This document shows positions 17,876 to 26,621 of a DNA stretch of 64,000 bases, piece by piece. Position numbers and translations under genes: made by a program. The stretch comes from Oleidesulfovibrio alaskensis DSM 16109 (GTDB lineage Bacteria; Desulfobacterota; Desulfovibrionia; Desulfovibrionales; Desulfovibrionaceae), in contig NZ_KI519495.1 in NCBI RefSeq assembly GCF_000482745.1, forward strand, positions 1 through 64,000, given 5' to 3'. The first letter of the stretch is position 1, and every line of letters starts with the position of its first letter. The notes under the pieces were generated by a model. The model was not told where the DNA came from. It did no database searches and was given only the letters and a program-made list of their open reading frames with translations.

Positions 17876-18264
17876 TTCGCTTCGCTGTATGTCGTCTTGG
17901 TTAGGTGTTACACCATAAGGCGGACGCGCGAAAAAGCTGGTGAACAATCACGCTTTCCGGGCAAGGCAGTCCGGCCGCAGACGTTGCGGCACAGGGTGCG
18001 ACAGCCTGCGCGCCCCGCAGTACCAGGCGAGAAAAGAAGCCCGCGGGCATCCTTTTGTGATTGTTGAGGAACATGCACACGAAGCCTATGCCCCGTCAGC
18101 AATCCCGCCTTTATACCCTTTGATGCCCCACAAACGCAAGCACCAGAGTTTGCCCTGCCGTCACAGAATGTGCCCGCGACGTTATAGAGTGCAGGAAACG
18201 CTTGCTCTTTACGGCGTGAAGCTGATAATTGCCGAGTACCTAAACCCCGCAAGAGGAGGGAACC
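17876..18264. other. Divergent carB/hisH intergenic region
   Basis: This 389-bp stretch must contain promoters for carB-purF (minus) and hisH-hisF (plus). Its one distinctive element is a perfect 9-bp inverted repeat, AACAATCAC at 17943-17951 and GTGATTGTT at 18057-18065, enclosing about 105 bases. No gene or known riboswitch was recognised. Confidence 0.45.
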
Positions 18265-18906
18265 ATGCTTGCGATCCTGAAATACAAGGCCGGCAACCAG
18301 ACAAGCGTGCGCCGTGCCCTGAACCACATCGGGATCCCCAACGTGATCACGGCGGACCCCGCCGAGATCGCCGCCTCGGAAGGCATCATCTTTCCCGGCG
18401 TGGGGGCCGCCGGACAGGCCATGGACGAACTGACGGCCGCCGGACTTGACGCTGTGCTCAAAGAGCAGGTGGAAGCAGGCAAACCGCTGCTGGGCATCTG
18501 TGTAGGCTGCCAGATAATGCTGGACTACAGTCAGGAAAACGATACCCGTACGCTGGGCATCATTCCCGGAGAATGCCATCTGTTCAATCCCGCGCTGGAA
18601 GACGAAACCGGCGCGCCCATCCGCGTACCGCACATGGGCTGGAACAGAGTGATACCCAGAAAGCCGTGCGCACTTTTCAAAGGCATTTCCGATGATGCCG
18701 AATTTTATTTTGTGCACAGCTACTTTCCCAACCCGCAGCCGGACTATGTCATTGCCACCACGACGTACGGCAAGGAATTCTGCTCTGTTCACGGCGGGCC
18801 GGGGCTGTGGGCCGTCCAGTTCCATCCGGAAAAAAGCGGCAGACCCGGACTGAAGCTGCTCAGCAACTTCCACGCATACTGCAAGGAGGCCGCCAATGCT
18901 CAGTAA
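18265..18906 (+). CDS. hisH: Imidazole glycerol phosphate synthase, glutamine amidotransferase subunit
   Basis: It supplies ammonia from glutamine to HisF in histidine synthesis. The 213-residue protein has the class I amidotransferase triad: Cys79 in GICVGCQ, and the His-Glu pair in [18 protein letters not shown] before the ATG is a strong ribosome site. hisF overlaps its last 11 bases, so the two subunits are translationally coupled. No other his gene is nearby. Confidence 0.96.
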
Positions 18907-19675
18907 ACGGATTATCCCCTGCCTTGACGTGCGTGACGGCCGCCTGACCAAGGGCATAAAATTTCAGGGCAATGTGGACATAGGCGACCCCGTGGAAAGC
19001 GCCAGACGGTACTACGAACAGGGCGCCGACGAGATTGTTTTCTACGATATCACCGCATCGCACGAAGGGCGCGGTATCTTTCTTGATATTGTGGAAAAGG
19101 TGGCTTCGAGCATTTTCATACCTTTTTCCGTGGGCGGCGGCATAAACACCGTGGACGATATGCGCGACGCGCTCAACGCCGGTGCGGAAAAGGTTTCGGT
19201 CAATTCCGGTGCGGTGAAAGACCCTGACATCATCAGCAAAGGGGCCGCCCGTTTCGGTTCGCAGGCCATTGTGCTGGGCATGGATGTCAAGCGCGTGGCC
19301 CCGACAGAAGCCATCCCCTCGGGGTACGAAATCGTCATCCACGGCGGACGCAAACACATGGGCATGGACGCGCTGGACTGGGCGAAAACAGCAGAAGTGC
19401 TGGGTGCCGGTGAAATCTGCGTCAACTCCATAGACGCCGACGGTACCAAGGACGGCTACGAACTGACCCTGACCCGCATGATAAGCGATGCCGTGCAGAT
19501 TCCCGTCATCGCCTCGGGCGGGGCCGGACATCCTGCGCATATGTATGACGCCCTGACCAAAGGCGGCGCTTCTGCAGCGCTCATCGCGTCCATTGTGCAT
19601 TACGGCGAATACACCATACCCGACCTGAAAAAACAGATTCAGGCCATGGGCTGCAAAATGCGGCTGACCTGGTAA
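18896..19675 (+). CDS. hisF: Imidazole glycerol phosphate synthase, cyclase subunit
   Basis: It condenses PRFAR with ammonia from HisH to give IGP and AICAR. The 259-residue TIM barrel opens with [13 protein letters not shown], containing the catalytic Asp. It carries the phosphate-binding segments FSVGGGI and IASGGAG and the second catalytic Asp region [13 protein letters not shown]. The start lies inside hisH behind AAGGAGG. A terminator at 19803-19842 closes the unit. Confidence 0.97.
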
Positions 19676-19802
19676 CACCCCTGCAATGCAGGCCGCCGGC
19701 AATGCACACCCGGTGAAAAGCGGGTTGCGTACCGGCCACGGACTGCCGTCGGCAATGCGCTTTAACGCACGACGCTGTCTGCTTCTGCGCTGTTTACTTC
19801 TG

Positions 19803-19842
19803 CCCGCCATGCGCTCATACGCTGCATGGCGGGCTGTTTTTT
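19803..19842 (+). terminator. Terminator of hisH-hisF
   Basis: A 10-bp perfect stem (19803-19812 with 19824-19833) is followed by CTG and six T residues. Confidence 0.9.
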
Positions 19843-19886
19843 CCGCTGACAACACCGCCTCGCGCGGCACGCCACAGGAACACTCA

Positions 19887-20327
19887 ATGAGCATACGTCC
19901 CGCCACCCGCCGTGATACCGAAGCCATACTGGACATCTGGCTTGAAGCGTCCATCGCGGCGCACAGCTTTATCGATGCCGCATTCTGGCGCGACAACATT
20001 GAAGCCATGCGCACCGTCTATCTGCCTTCGGCCACAACAGTTTGCGTATACGACACACCGCAGGGCATCACGGGTTTTTACGCACTGCACAAACGCCATC
20101 TGGCCGCGCTGTTTGTGGCGCCACGGCGACAGCGCAACGGCACAGGACGCTGCCTTTTTGCCCATGCACTGCGTCAGGCGGGCGGCCTGACTCTTAATGT
20201 CTACGCCGAAAACCGGCAGGCCTGCGACTTTTATCTGGCGCAGGGGTGCACCATAGCAGCCCGCAACACCGACCCGCACACCGGCAGGGCAGAATACATA
20301 ATGACCTGTGCCCCCGCAGAGGGATAA
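19887..20327 (+). CDS. GNAT-family N-acetyltransferase
   Basis: This 146-residue cytoplasmic acetyltransferase begins with the typical MSIRPATRRDTEAILDIW. The acetyl-CoA pyrophosphate loop is APRRQRNGTGRCLF (R/Q-x-x-G-x-G/A type). A late NVYAENRQACDFYLAQG segment is standard for the fold. The ATG at 19887 follows AGGAA; the frame upstream of it runs through the hisF terminator and is not coding. The substrate is unknown. Confidence 0.88.
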   Translation: MSIRPATRRDTEAILDIWLEASIAAHSFIDAAFWRDNIEAMRTVYLPSATTVCVYDTPQGITGFYALHKRHLAALFVAPRRQRNGTGRCLFAHALRQAGGLTLNVYAENRQACDFYLAQGCTIAARNTDPHTGRAEYIMTCAPAEG

Positions 20328-20364
20328 AACCCGCAGCGGTGTGCAGCCGCTGATGCCGCAGTAC

Positions 20365-20407
20365 TAAAAACGCCCCGGACGCGCCACATGCGCGCCGGAG
20401 CGTTTTT
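20365..20407 (+). terminator. Terminator of the GNAT gene
   Basis: An imperfect long stem (AAAACGC..CCGG..CGCGC paired with GCGCG..CCGG..GCGTTTT) ends in a five-T run. Confidence 0.85.
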
Positions 20408-20474
20408 CCTGTGTGAGCCTGTACGGTCACAAACTCAGAGTGCGGAAGAATCGGCTGCGGGCACTTGCCCGCAG

Positions 20475-20504
20475 AAACCGGCGGTTCTTTTACAGAACCG
20501 CCGG
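20475..20504 (-). terminator. Terminator of the signalling/transporter operon
   Basis: An 11-bp perfect stem (20478-20488 with 20494-20504) lies just past the stop of the pseudokinase-receiver gene. It is followed on the minus strand by a short T run. Confidence 0.75.
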
Positions 20505-20514
20505 CGGGTTATCA

Positions 20515-21735
20515 TCAGGCGCTTTTCAGGTTCTGACGCGCCTTGGTATTTGCTTTAAGCAGTACGGAACTGAGCTGTTCGATATCCACGGGTTTTTCCA
20601 GATACGCGAATGCGCCCAGCTTCATGCATTCTTCGCGGTCCGCTTCCGAACCCTGACCGGTCAGAATGATCACTTCCACTTCAGGACGGGTTTCCTTTAC
20701 GCGGCGCAGTACTTCCTTGCCGTCCACTCCGGGCATTTTCAGGTCAAGAATCATCACTTCCGGCTGATCGCGTTCCACGATCTCCAGTGCCGATTCACCG
20801 TCATATGCCACGGCGGAACCCATTTCGCGCACTTCCAGCCGCTGCGAAAGCGTCTGGGCAAAGTCGCGCTCATCGTCCACCACCAGCACTCTGTTGGGCA
20901 ATTCAAAATTGCACTGCCGGTAAATGGACGGGGTATGAATGTCACGACCGCCCACCACACGCACGTCATCCACTCCGGGCATGTCGATAACAGCAGCCCG
21001 CAGCGTGGTGCCCAGCCGCTCAAGGTCGGACACATGACCGTTGACCGTCAGTGTGACCGTGCCGGCATCTGCCGCCACAGCCACAAAATGGCCCTTGGTG
21101 GCCAGCTGCACTTCCACCTGAGCAGCCAGCAGCGCATCCTGCGCTGTTTTTCTGCTGCGGGCGTCGGGTTGCACGGCCTCACGGCCCAGCATTTCCTTCA
21201 CAAGGGCGGCAGCCTCCAGCGGGGTGCTTTTATCCACGGGTATGACAATGTCATACAGCCCGGCAGCCCACGGGTCGGTATTGCCGGTCAGGGTGTTCAC
21301 CCATTCCGCGGCATCGGAATCACCTGCGCGCATGGTTTTCTGCGCGTCGCTCTCTGATATGCCCAGCGTTGCGGCAGCCGCAAGCCGTGCATCCCTGTTG
21401 GCGATAAGACACACCTTGAGCGCGTGTTTTACCGCCGCAGGCACCATCATGGCGGTAAACCCGCCGAACATGACGTTTTCCTTGACCAGATATTCAGCAA
21501 CAATCATGCGGAACCACGCTCTGGCGCGTTCCCTGTCGTTGGTGAACGAATTGAAGATGGACGGCTTGGCGTCGAAAGCCTTGCGCAGGCGCGACGCACT
21601 GATGCCGGAACGGCGCGAAGCCTCTTCAACCACGGTGTCATCAGTAACAAAACTGTATCCGGTAGCCTCCCGGATGGCGCTCAGGTACTGGTCTTCGTGG
21701 CAGTAGATCCCATAGTGGACAGCGATGACAGACAT
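20515..21735 (-). CDS. Cytidylate-kinase-like pseudokinase, BON-like and receiver domain fusion
   Basis: This 406-residue cytoplasmic protein has three parts. Residues 1-185 resemble the cytidylate kinase-like family (IAVHYGIYCHEDQYL start; YDIVIPVDK and EEAAALVKEM-like end), but the P-loop Gly-Lys is absent, so catalysis is doubtful. Residues 198-263 look like a BON domain (GTVTLTVNGHVSDLERL; GVDDVRVVGG). Residues 282-406 are a full receiver with acidic pair D287/D288, phospho-acceptor D331 and K381 before Pro. AAGGAGAGGA sets the start at 21735. It is the last gene of the transporter operon. I infer an output or sensing role for a nucleotide-like ligand under phosphorylation control. Confidence 0.8.
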   Translation of the reverse strand: MSVIAVHYGIYCHEDQYLSAIREATGYSFVTDDTVVEEASRRSGISASRLRKAFDAKPSIFNSFTNDRERARAWFRMIVAEYLVKENVMFGGFTAMMVPAAVKHALKVCLIANRDARLAAAATLGISESDAQKTMRAGDSDAAEWVNTLTGNTDPWAAGLYDIVIPVDKSTPLEAAALVKEMLGREAVQPDARSRKTAQDALLAAQVEVQLATKGHFVAVAADAGTVTLTVNGHVSDLERLGTTLRAAVIDMPGVDDVRVVGGRDIHTPSIYRQCNFELPNRVLVVDDERDFAQTLSQRLEVREMGSAVAYDGESALEIVERDQPEVMILDLKMPGVDGKEVLRRVKETRPEVEVIILTGQGSEADREECMKLGAFAYLEKPVDIEQLSSVLLKANTKARQNLKSA

Positions 21736-21779
21736 AGTTCCTCTCCTTACACCTGCATGGTCGGCCGGGGCGGTCCTGC

Positions 21780-22208
21780 TTACCACCCTTTCTCTTCGAG
21801 AATGGCCTGAATCTTTTCACGGGTCTTTTCTTCCGCGATGACCAGCTTTTTAGCGCTGGCCTCTTGGATTTTTTCCGTCAGACTGTTGATGTCGGCGGAC
21901 TTTTCCACAAAATCCATGGCGCCGTGTTTCATTACTTCAACACCGCGCTCCACGGTGGCATGACCTGTCAGCACAATGACCTGAACATCGTCATTGGCAT
22001 CTTTCATGCGTTTAAGGGTTTCCAGCCCGTCCAGTTCGGGCATCTGAAAATCAAGCACGATGGCATCGAACGACCGGCGCGCCACCAGAGCCAGCGCCTC
22101 GATGGGCGATGTGGCAGTGGTCACATCCATACCGCGGGCACGCATGCGTTCTGCCAGCGCATCCAGAAATTCCTGTTCGTCATCGACGATAAGCACTTTT
22201 TCAGACAT
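21780..22208 (-). CDS. Single-domain response regulator
   Basis: This 142-residue CheY-like receiver has acidic residues D9/D10, phospho-acceptor D53 and K103. The Pro normally following the Lys is Ser (VEKSAD). A C-terminal helical extension of about 25 residues (EEKTREKIQAILEEKGW) could mediate partner binding. GGAGAA precedes the ATG. It lies 44 bases upstream of the pseudokinase-receiver gene and 78 bases downstream of the DASS transporter, in the same operon. Confidence 0.9.
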   Translation of the reverse strand: MSEKVLIVDDEQEFLDALAERMRARGMDVTTATSPIEALALVARRSFDAIVLDFQMPELDGLETLKRMKDANDDVQVIVLTGHATVERGVEVMKHGAMDFVEKSADINSLTEKIQEASAKKLVIAEEKTREKIQAILEEKGW

Positions 22209-22286
22209 ATCCGTTCTCCTTCGATAAGGATCATATCCGTATGCCGGAGCACGGCACGAAGCCGCGCTCCGGCTTGTATCAGGCAG

Positions 22287-23762
22287 TTACATGCCTACTC
22301 TGGGCACGGTGATGGGCATGCCCATAAGCGGCCAGACCACCAGAACGAAAACCCCGACCACTACCAGCAGCAGCGCACTGGCGACCAGCCCGTACTTGAA
22401 GAACTCGCCGGAAGTGAACTGACCGGAATCGTACGCGATGGCGTTGGGGGCCGCCCCCACCAGCAACAGGAAGGGCATACCCGCCACAACCAGCGCACCG
22501 AAGAGAATAACCTCGGGCGATACGCCGAGATACGGCGCTATAACCAGCGCCACCGGCAGCGATATGGCTATGGCGGCCACGTTCATGATGAAGTTGGTCA
22601 TCATCAGCACAAAGAAGCAGATGCTCATGACAAAGACAAACCAGTGGGCTTTTTCGAACATGACCAGCCAGTTGACGGCCAGCCACTTTGCCGCGCCGGT
22701 TTCCCACAGGCAGTAGCCTATGCTCATGGCGCCCGCAAACAGCAGGATGATGTTCCACGGCACATCTTCAAGATCCTTGATATCCAGAATCTTGAATACG
22801 AAAAACGCGATGCTGGAAATGAGGATGATGGCCGTTTTGTCCAGCATTTTAAGCATGGGGAAGAACGACCGCAGGCTCATGACCAGAATGACAATGCCCA
22901 CGATAAGGGCGGCCATGATTTCCTTGCGGGTCAGGGGCCCCATCTGCTTGTTCAGTTCTCTGGCCTTTTCACGCAGTCCGGGTATGGTGTCGCGTTCGGG
23001 CTTGCAGAAAATCATGAAGAAGCCCCACAGCAGAAACACCATGAGCCAGCCGATGGGGGCCATGTAGTAGGTAAGCTCGAAGAACGAGACCTCGGTACCC
23101 ACTATCTCCTTGAAAAAGCCTACGGCCACGGCACCGCGGGCGGCACCGAGCAGCGTGATGATGGAGCCTGCGCCGGCCACATAGGCCATGCCGATGAACA
23201 GCCCCTTACCAAAACGGGTCTTGCTGCCGGTGTCGTCGTACAGAGCATAAATGGCCAGCAGCAGCGGATACACGGTGGCCGCCACCGCAGTATGTGCCAT
23301 AATATGCGTCAGCAGCGCGGTGACCACAAACACGCCCAGATAGATGCGGCTTGTTTTTTCACCCACGACCATCAGCATTTTATAGGCAAGTCGCTTTGTC
23401 AGCCCGGTTTTGGTAAACACCAGACCGATCATGATGGAAGCAAAAATAAAGAGCACCGACGGGTCCATGAAGTCCTTGAACGCTTTTTCGGGCGGACGGA
23501 CAAAGAAAAGAACCTGCAGCACGCCGATACCCAGACTGGTGATGCCGATGGGCACCACCTCGAACACCCACCACAGACCGGCAAACATAAATACGGCAAG
23601 AGCACCCTTGGCCTCTTTCGAAAGCGGGAACCGTTCACCCAGCGGATCCACCGCATCCGGCCACGCCGGAGAATAGTAGATCACCAGAAAAGCAGTCACC
23701 CCCAGCAACATGAAGCACAGTCTCTTCCAGTCAAACGATGTCGATTGAGCTTTGGTAGACAT
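22287..23762 (-). CDS. DASS-family (SLC13-like) anion symporter
   Basis: This inner-membrane protein of about 491 residues has roughly 12 hydrophobic segments. It matches the divalent-anion:sodium symporter family, which moves sulfate, dicarboxylates, citrate or phosphate. Family-like segments are the SXXFXXP-type start, GLVFTKTGL, AHTAVAATVYPLL and the late VAGMPFLLLVGAAPNAIAY (SNT/NAT-type signature area). AAGGAA sets the start at 23762. It is flanked by a CBS protein and response regulators, which suggests transport activity or expression is under two-component control. In this organism sulfate or a C4/C3 acid is plausible, but the substrate is not shown. Confidence 0.88.
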   Translation of the reverse strand: MSTKAQSTSFDWKRLCFMLLGVTAFLVIYYSPAWPDAVDPLGERFPLSKEAKGALAVFMFAGLWWVFEVVPIGITSLGIGVLQVLFFVRPPEKAFKDFMDPSVLFIFASIMIGLVFTKTGLTKRLAYKMLMVVGEKTSRIYLGVFVVTALLTHIMAHTAVAATVYPLLLAIYALYDDTGSKTRFGKGLFIGMAYVAGAGSIITLLGAARGAVAVGFFKEIVGTEVSFFELTYYMAPIGWLMVFLLWGFFMIFCKPERDTIPGLREKARELNKQMGPLTRKEIMAALIVGIVILVMSLRSFFPMLKMLDKTAIILISSIAFFVFKILDIKDLEDVPWNIILLFAGAMSIGYCLWETGAAKWLAVNWLVMFEKAHWFVFVMSICFFVLMMTNFIMNVAAIAISLPVALVIAPYLGVSPEVILFGALVVAGMPFLLLVGAAPNAIAYDSGQFTSGEFFKYGLVASALLLVVVGVFVLVVWPLMGMPITVPRVGM

Positions 23763-23793
23763 ACGTTGTTCCTTTTTCAAAAAAGCACCCCGG

Positions 23794-24342
23794 CTAACCG
23801 GCGGCACACTCCGTAATTTTTGTTCTCAGATAGTCGAAAACATCGCCCAGACGCAGCACACCCGTCACTTTCCCCTCTTTGCGTACCAGCAGCGGCTGGT
23901 GCACACCCAGAATGTAGCGGTGCAGTGCGTGTTCCACCGTGTCGGATTCCTCCACGTATTCGCTCTGTTCAGGCACATGCATGATGTCTGTTATTTTGCA
24001 CGAGCCCGCTTTGACACACAGCGAAGCAGTGGGGTCGGACCACAGACCGAAGTCGCGGATAAGCCGGTTCACAAGGTCGGAAGTAAGCGTTCTGCCCTGA
24101 TAGCGTTCAGGGTCCACATGCTCGTACTTCGGCTCAAGTGATTTGAACACGTCCAGCATGGTCAGCTTTGCGACCACCGTGCCGCCACGTGTCACCAGCA
24201 CGTCACGGTGCGGTTTACCGGTGCCTTTTTCGCGGCAGTGCTGCTCCAGCGCCATAAACGCATCGGCCAGAACACCGCCTTCTTCGATGACAACATACTC
24301 GGAAACAGGGATCATAACATCCCGTACTAAGGGTGTTTCCAT
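23794..24342 (-). CDS. Tandem CBS-domain protein
   Basis: This 182-residue cytoplasmic protein consists of two CBS modules. The first spans VRDVMIPVSEYVVIEEGG to KLTMLDVFKSL and the second KITDIMHVPEQSEYV to VLRLGDVFDYL. CBS pairs bind adenine nucleotides and regulate partners. GGAGG precedes the ATG at 24342; a longer frame starting at 24477 overlaps the upstream regulator and lacks support. It lies 31 bases before the DASS transporter, so it is a good candidate for its regulator. Confidence 0.88.
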   Translation of the reverse strand: METPLVRDVMIPVSEYVVIEEGGVLADAFMALEQHCREKGTGKPHRDVLVTRGGTVVAKLTMLDVFKSLEPKYEHVDPERYQGRTLTSDLVNRLIRDFGLWSDPTASLCVKAGSCKITDIMHVPEQSEYVEESDTVEHALHRYILGVHQPLLVRKEGKVTGVLRLGDVFDYLRTKITECAAG

Positions 24343-24376
24343 ACATCCTCCATTGCTAGGCGGCCCTGCAAGGGGC

Positions 24377-24760
24377 CTACTCCGCGCCCTGCAGCGCCGC
24401 TTCCTCGGCAGCCGCCGCAATGACCTCAGAGAGCTGACTGATGTCCACCGGCTTATTAAGATACTCGTAAGCACCAATAACCCTGGCAGAATCCTCGTCC
24501 TTACGGCCTCCGTGCCCTGTCAGCATAATAACCTGCATCCGCGGACATTGTTTGCGGACATGACGCAGCACTTCCAGCCCGTCCATGCCGGGAAGCCTGA
24601 GATCAAGAACCATCACCGATGCCCCGCAGTCATTCACAATCTGCAATGCGTGCTCCCCGTCATGAGCCGTGTCCACGGTCATGCCGCGGATTCGCAGACG
24701 TTCGGCCAAGGTCTGTACAAAGTCGACCTCGTCATCCACCAGCAAAACGTGAATAGTCAT
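24377..24760 (-). CDS. Single-domain response regulator
   Basis: This 127-residue CheY-like receiver has the complete phosphorylation set: D10/D11-type acidic pocket (LLVDDE), D53 in VLDLRLPG and K103 in LNKPVD. The output must be through protein contacts because there is no DNA-binding domain. It starts 23 bases after the pseudo-receiver gene and ends 34 bases before the CBS gene. Confidence 0.9.
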   Translation of the reverse strand: MTIHVLLVDDEVDFVQTLAERLRIRGMTVDTAHDGEHALQIVNDCGASVMVLDLRLPGMDGLEVLRHVRKQCPRMQVIMLTGHGGRKDEDSARVIGAYEYLNKPVDISQLSEVIAAAAEEAALQGAE

Positions 24761-24783
24761 GTCAGTCTCCACCCTTGTTTTCC

Positions 24784-25224
24784 CTAACCGCGCCCCTGCG
24801 GGCTGCCTTTGCCGGACTGCTGCACGCCTGTGCATTGTCTGCGGCGTCTGGCAAGCTTTGCCTGTCCCACTGCCAGAGACAGCCTGACAAGCAGCGCATC
24901 CAGCGCAAACGGGATATAGATGTCATCAAAGGCTCCGTTTTTCATGCCTTCAATGGAAAGTCGCACCTGATTTTTCCGTACCATCAAGATAACCTGTGCG
25001 CAGGCATCAGGACGACCCACCTGGGTCAGAAACCGCATCACCTCGGACCCCACCTCTTCCGTGCCGAAAACCAGCACGTCTGTTTCCGGCGCAAACAACA
25101 TCATGCGCGCCTCGTCCAGACTGCGGCAGACGGTGCAGGCTATGCCCAGCTCCGCCAGCCTTCCGGTCAGGTTGTCCGCAAACTGCCGGTCGGAATCATA
25201 CACAGCCACCACAGCGTTTTTCAT
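24784..25224 (-). CDS. Degenerate receiver (pseudo-response regulator)
   Basis: This 146-residue protein keeps the receiver outline: VVAVYDSD at strand 1, and a GMKNGAFDDIYIP end that aligns with the GMRLGAFDYLVKP of the other regulators here. The phospho-acceptor position is Gly (LVFGTEE) and the conserved Lys is Ile, so it should not be phosphorylated by the normal route. The C-terminus is basic. GGGAGG precedes the ATG at 25224. It is the first gene after the sigma-54 promoter at 25394-25410 and probably leads the transporter operon. Confidence 0.8.
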   Translation of the reverse strand: MKNAVVAVYDSDRQFADNLTGRLAELGIACTVCRSLDEARMMLFAPETDVLVFGTEEVGSEVMRFLTQVGRPDACAQVILMVRKNQVRLSIEGMKNGAFDDIYIPFALDALLVRLSLAVGQAKLARRRRQCTGVQQSGKGSPQGRG

Positions 25225-25524
25225 GCCTGACCCTCCCGGAGCATCGCCACGGTGTATGAATCCGGTCGGGCGCCCTGCAAACCTGCAGCGCCGGATGCAT
25301 ACAATGCCGTGCCGCGGCACGGTAAGGATGAAGGCATTTCCAGACAGCTTGTGTATCTGCGCATGAATCGTTCCTTGTCTTTGTGAAAATAAAGGCAAGG
25401 AACGTGCCAACAGAGAGTGAGTAGTTATCTTGGTACATTAAACCGATTGTTAAAAAAAGCACACACTATGATGAAACAAAATAAATCAATCATGGCGCCC
25501 AAGCCAGATACGATTTAATACATT
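25225..25524. other. Intergenic leader and promoter region inside the signalling island
   Basis: This 300-bp gap holds the sigma-54 promoter described separately. The leader of about 160 bases contains a perfect 16-bp GC palindrome at 25307-25322. The AT-rich stretch at 25430-25520 could hold the activator sites. Confidence 0.6.
25394..25410 (-). promoter_or_regulatory. Sigma-54 promoter of the pseudo-receiver/CBS/DASS operon
   Basis: Read on the minus strand it is TTGGCACGTTCCTTGCC, a near-perfect -24/-12 element with GG and GC separated by exactly ten bases. Transcription should start near 25384, about 160 bases before the first ATG at 25224. The activator encoded at 28771-30246 in the same island is the obvious candidate partner. 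Confidence 0.85.
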
Positions 25525-26160
25525 TTAAGACGCAAAAAACGTTTCGATTTGTCCGACTGATGAATCAGACCGCAGAAAACCGCCGGCACCGGCCAGAAGA
25601 GACTGAGCCAGTGCCAGTTCGGGAGAGCTGTCAGGCTGCGGAAGGGGACCGCCGCTGACATTGAAACGCACCGTAAGCCCACTGCCCGCAGCCTCGCCCG
25701 TCAGCGTGACGGAAGAAGCAGCAGGAAGCACCCCGAAAAGCGCATCCATCACGTGGAAAAGCACCATCTGGAACTGTACGGGATCGGTGGAAAAAGAAAT
25801 GCCCGCAGGAGTCATCCCGTGGGCAAGCGAAATCTCTTTGAGCCGTGCAAAACGGCTGCAGATGAAAACAAAATAATCAAGCCATTCGGCTGCATTCAGT
25901 GTGGCAACAGGGGTGTCGGGGCTGTGGGCCAGACGCGAAAGAGCAGCGCATATGTCCATACCCCGCTTTGCCTGCGTGCCGATACGCCCCAGACTTTTTT
26001 CAAAGATTTCCCGTCTGGGAAAATCCTCCTTGTGCATCATCAGCACATCTTCCAGCAGCCCGCCCGACTCGCGCATGGTTGCCAGCACATTGCGCATTTC
26101 ATGCGTCAGGGCCGCGGTTATGCGCCCCATGTACGCCGCCTTGTCTTGCTCATGCGTCAT
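25525..26160 (-). CDS. Degenerate histidine-kinase-like protein (DHp domain, no recognisable ATP lid)
   Basis: This 211-residue soluble protein has a dimerisation/phospho-acceptor helix with His20 in LTHEMRNVLATMRES, the normal HExxN arrangement. The region that should be the ATPase domain lacks a clear N box, DxGxG and GxGxG motifs; only FQMVLFHVMDALFGVLP and a final LALAQSLLAGAGGF recall it. It could act as a phosphotransfer protein or a kinase that is trans-phosphorylated. GGGAGG before the ATG fixes the start. It lies between an intact receiver gene and the sigma-54 promoter. Confidence 0.78.
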   Translation of the reverse strand: MTHEQDKAAYMGRITAALTHEMRNVLATMRESGGLLEDVLMMHKEDFPRREIFEKSLGRIGTQAKRGMDICAALSRLAHSPDTPVATLNAAEWLDYFVFICSRFARLKEISLAHGMTPAGISFSTDPVQFQMVLFHVMDALFGVLPAASSVTLTGEAAGSGLTVRFNVSGGPLPQPDSSPELALAQSLLAGAGGFLRSDSSVGQIETFFAS

Positions 26161-26249
26161 GAGCCCTCCCGTTTACGGTACCGTGCCTGCCACACGGCAC
26201 GCGTTTTCACGAGCCGGCACCTGTCCGCGCGACCTGCCGACGGGCAGCA

Positions 26250-26618
26250 TCAGGCGCCGTTAACGGCTTCGTGAATTTTACCTATAAGGTCGTCAATGCT
26301 GATGGGCTTGACCAGATAATCGAACGCCCCCAGCCTCATGCCTTCAATTCCATCCCTTGTAGAGCCCTTTCCTGTCAACAGGATAACGGGCAAATCGGGC
26401 ATATTTGTGCGCACCTGCCGCAACACGTCCAGCCCGTTCATGCCGGGCATCATCACGTCAACCACCATAACGTCCGGCCTGTGCGCGGTAACAAGACGCA
26501 GCGCCTCTTCCCCGTCGGTGGTCACATCGGCCTGCAATCCGCGCAGCCGCAACCGCTCAGCCAGCGTTCCGGCAAATTCAATTTCATCGTCAACCAGCAG
26601 CACCTTCAGCTCAGACAT
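26250..26618 (-). CDS. Single-domain response regulator paired with the adjacent sensor kinase
   Basis: This 122-residue CheY-like receiver has D54 as phospho-acceptor (VVDVMMPGM) and K104 (LVKPIS). Its ATG is three bases after the stop of the membrane kinase and uses AGGAGGAG inside the kinase's 3' end, so they are translationally coupled. It is the likely direct target of that kinase. Confidence 0.92.
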   Translation of the reverse strand: MSELKVLLVDDEIEFAGTLAERLRLRGLQADVTTDGEEALRLVTAHRPDVMVVDVMMPGMNGLDVLRQVRTNMPDLPVILLTGKGSTRDGIEGMRLGAFDYLVKPISIDDLIGKIHEAVNGA

Positions 26619-26621
26619 CGC

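Noticed and set aside
15467..18067. 866-codon open frame antisense to carB
   Set aside because: The minus strand encodes a full-length, motif-complete CarB. The plus-strand frame has no domain and no ribosome site.
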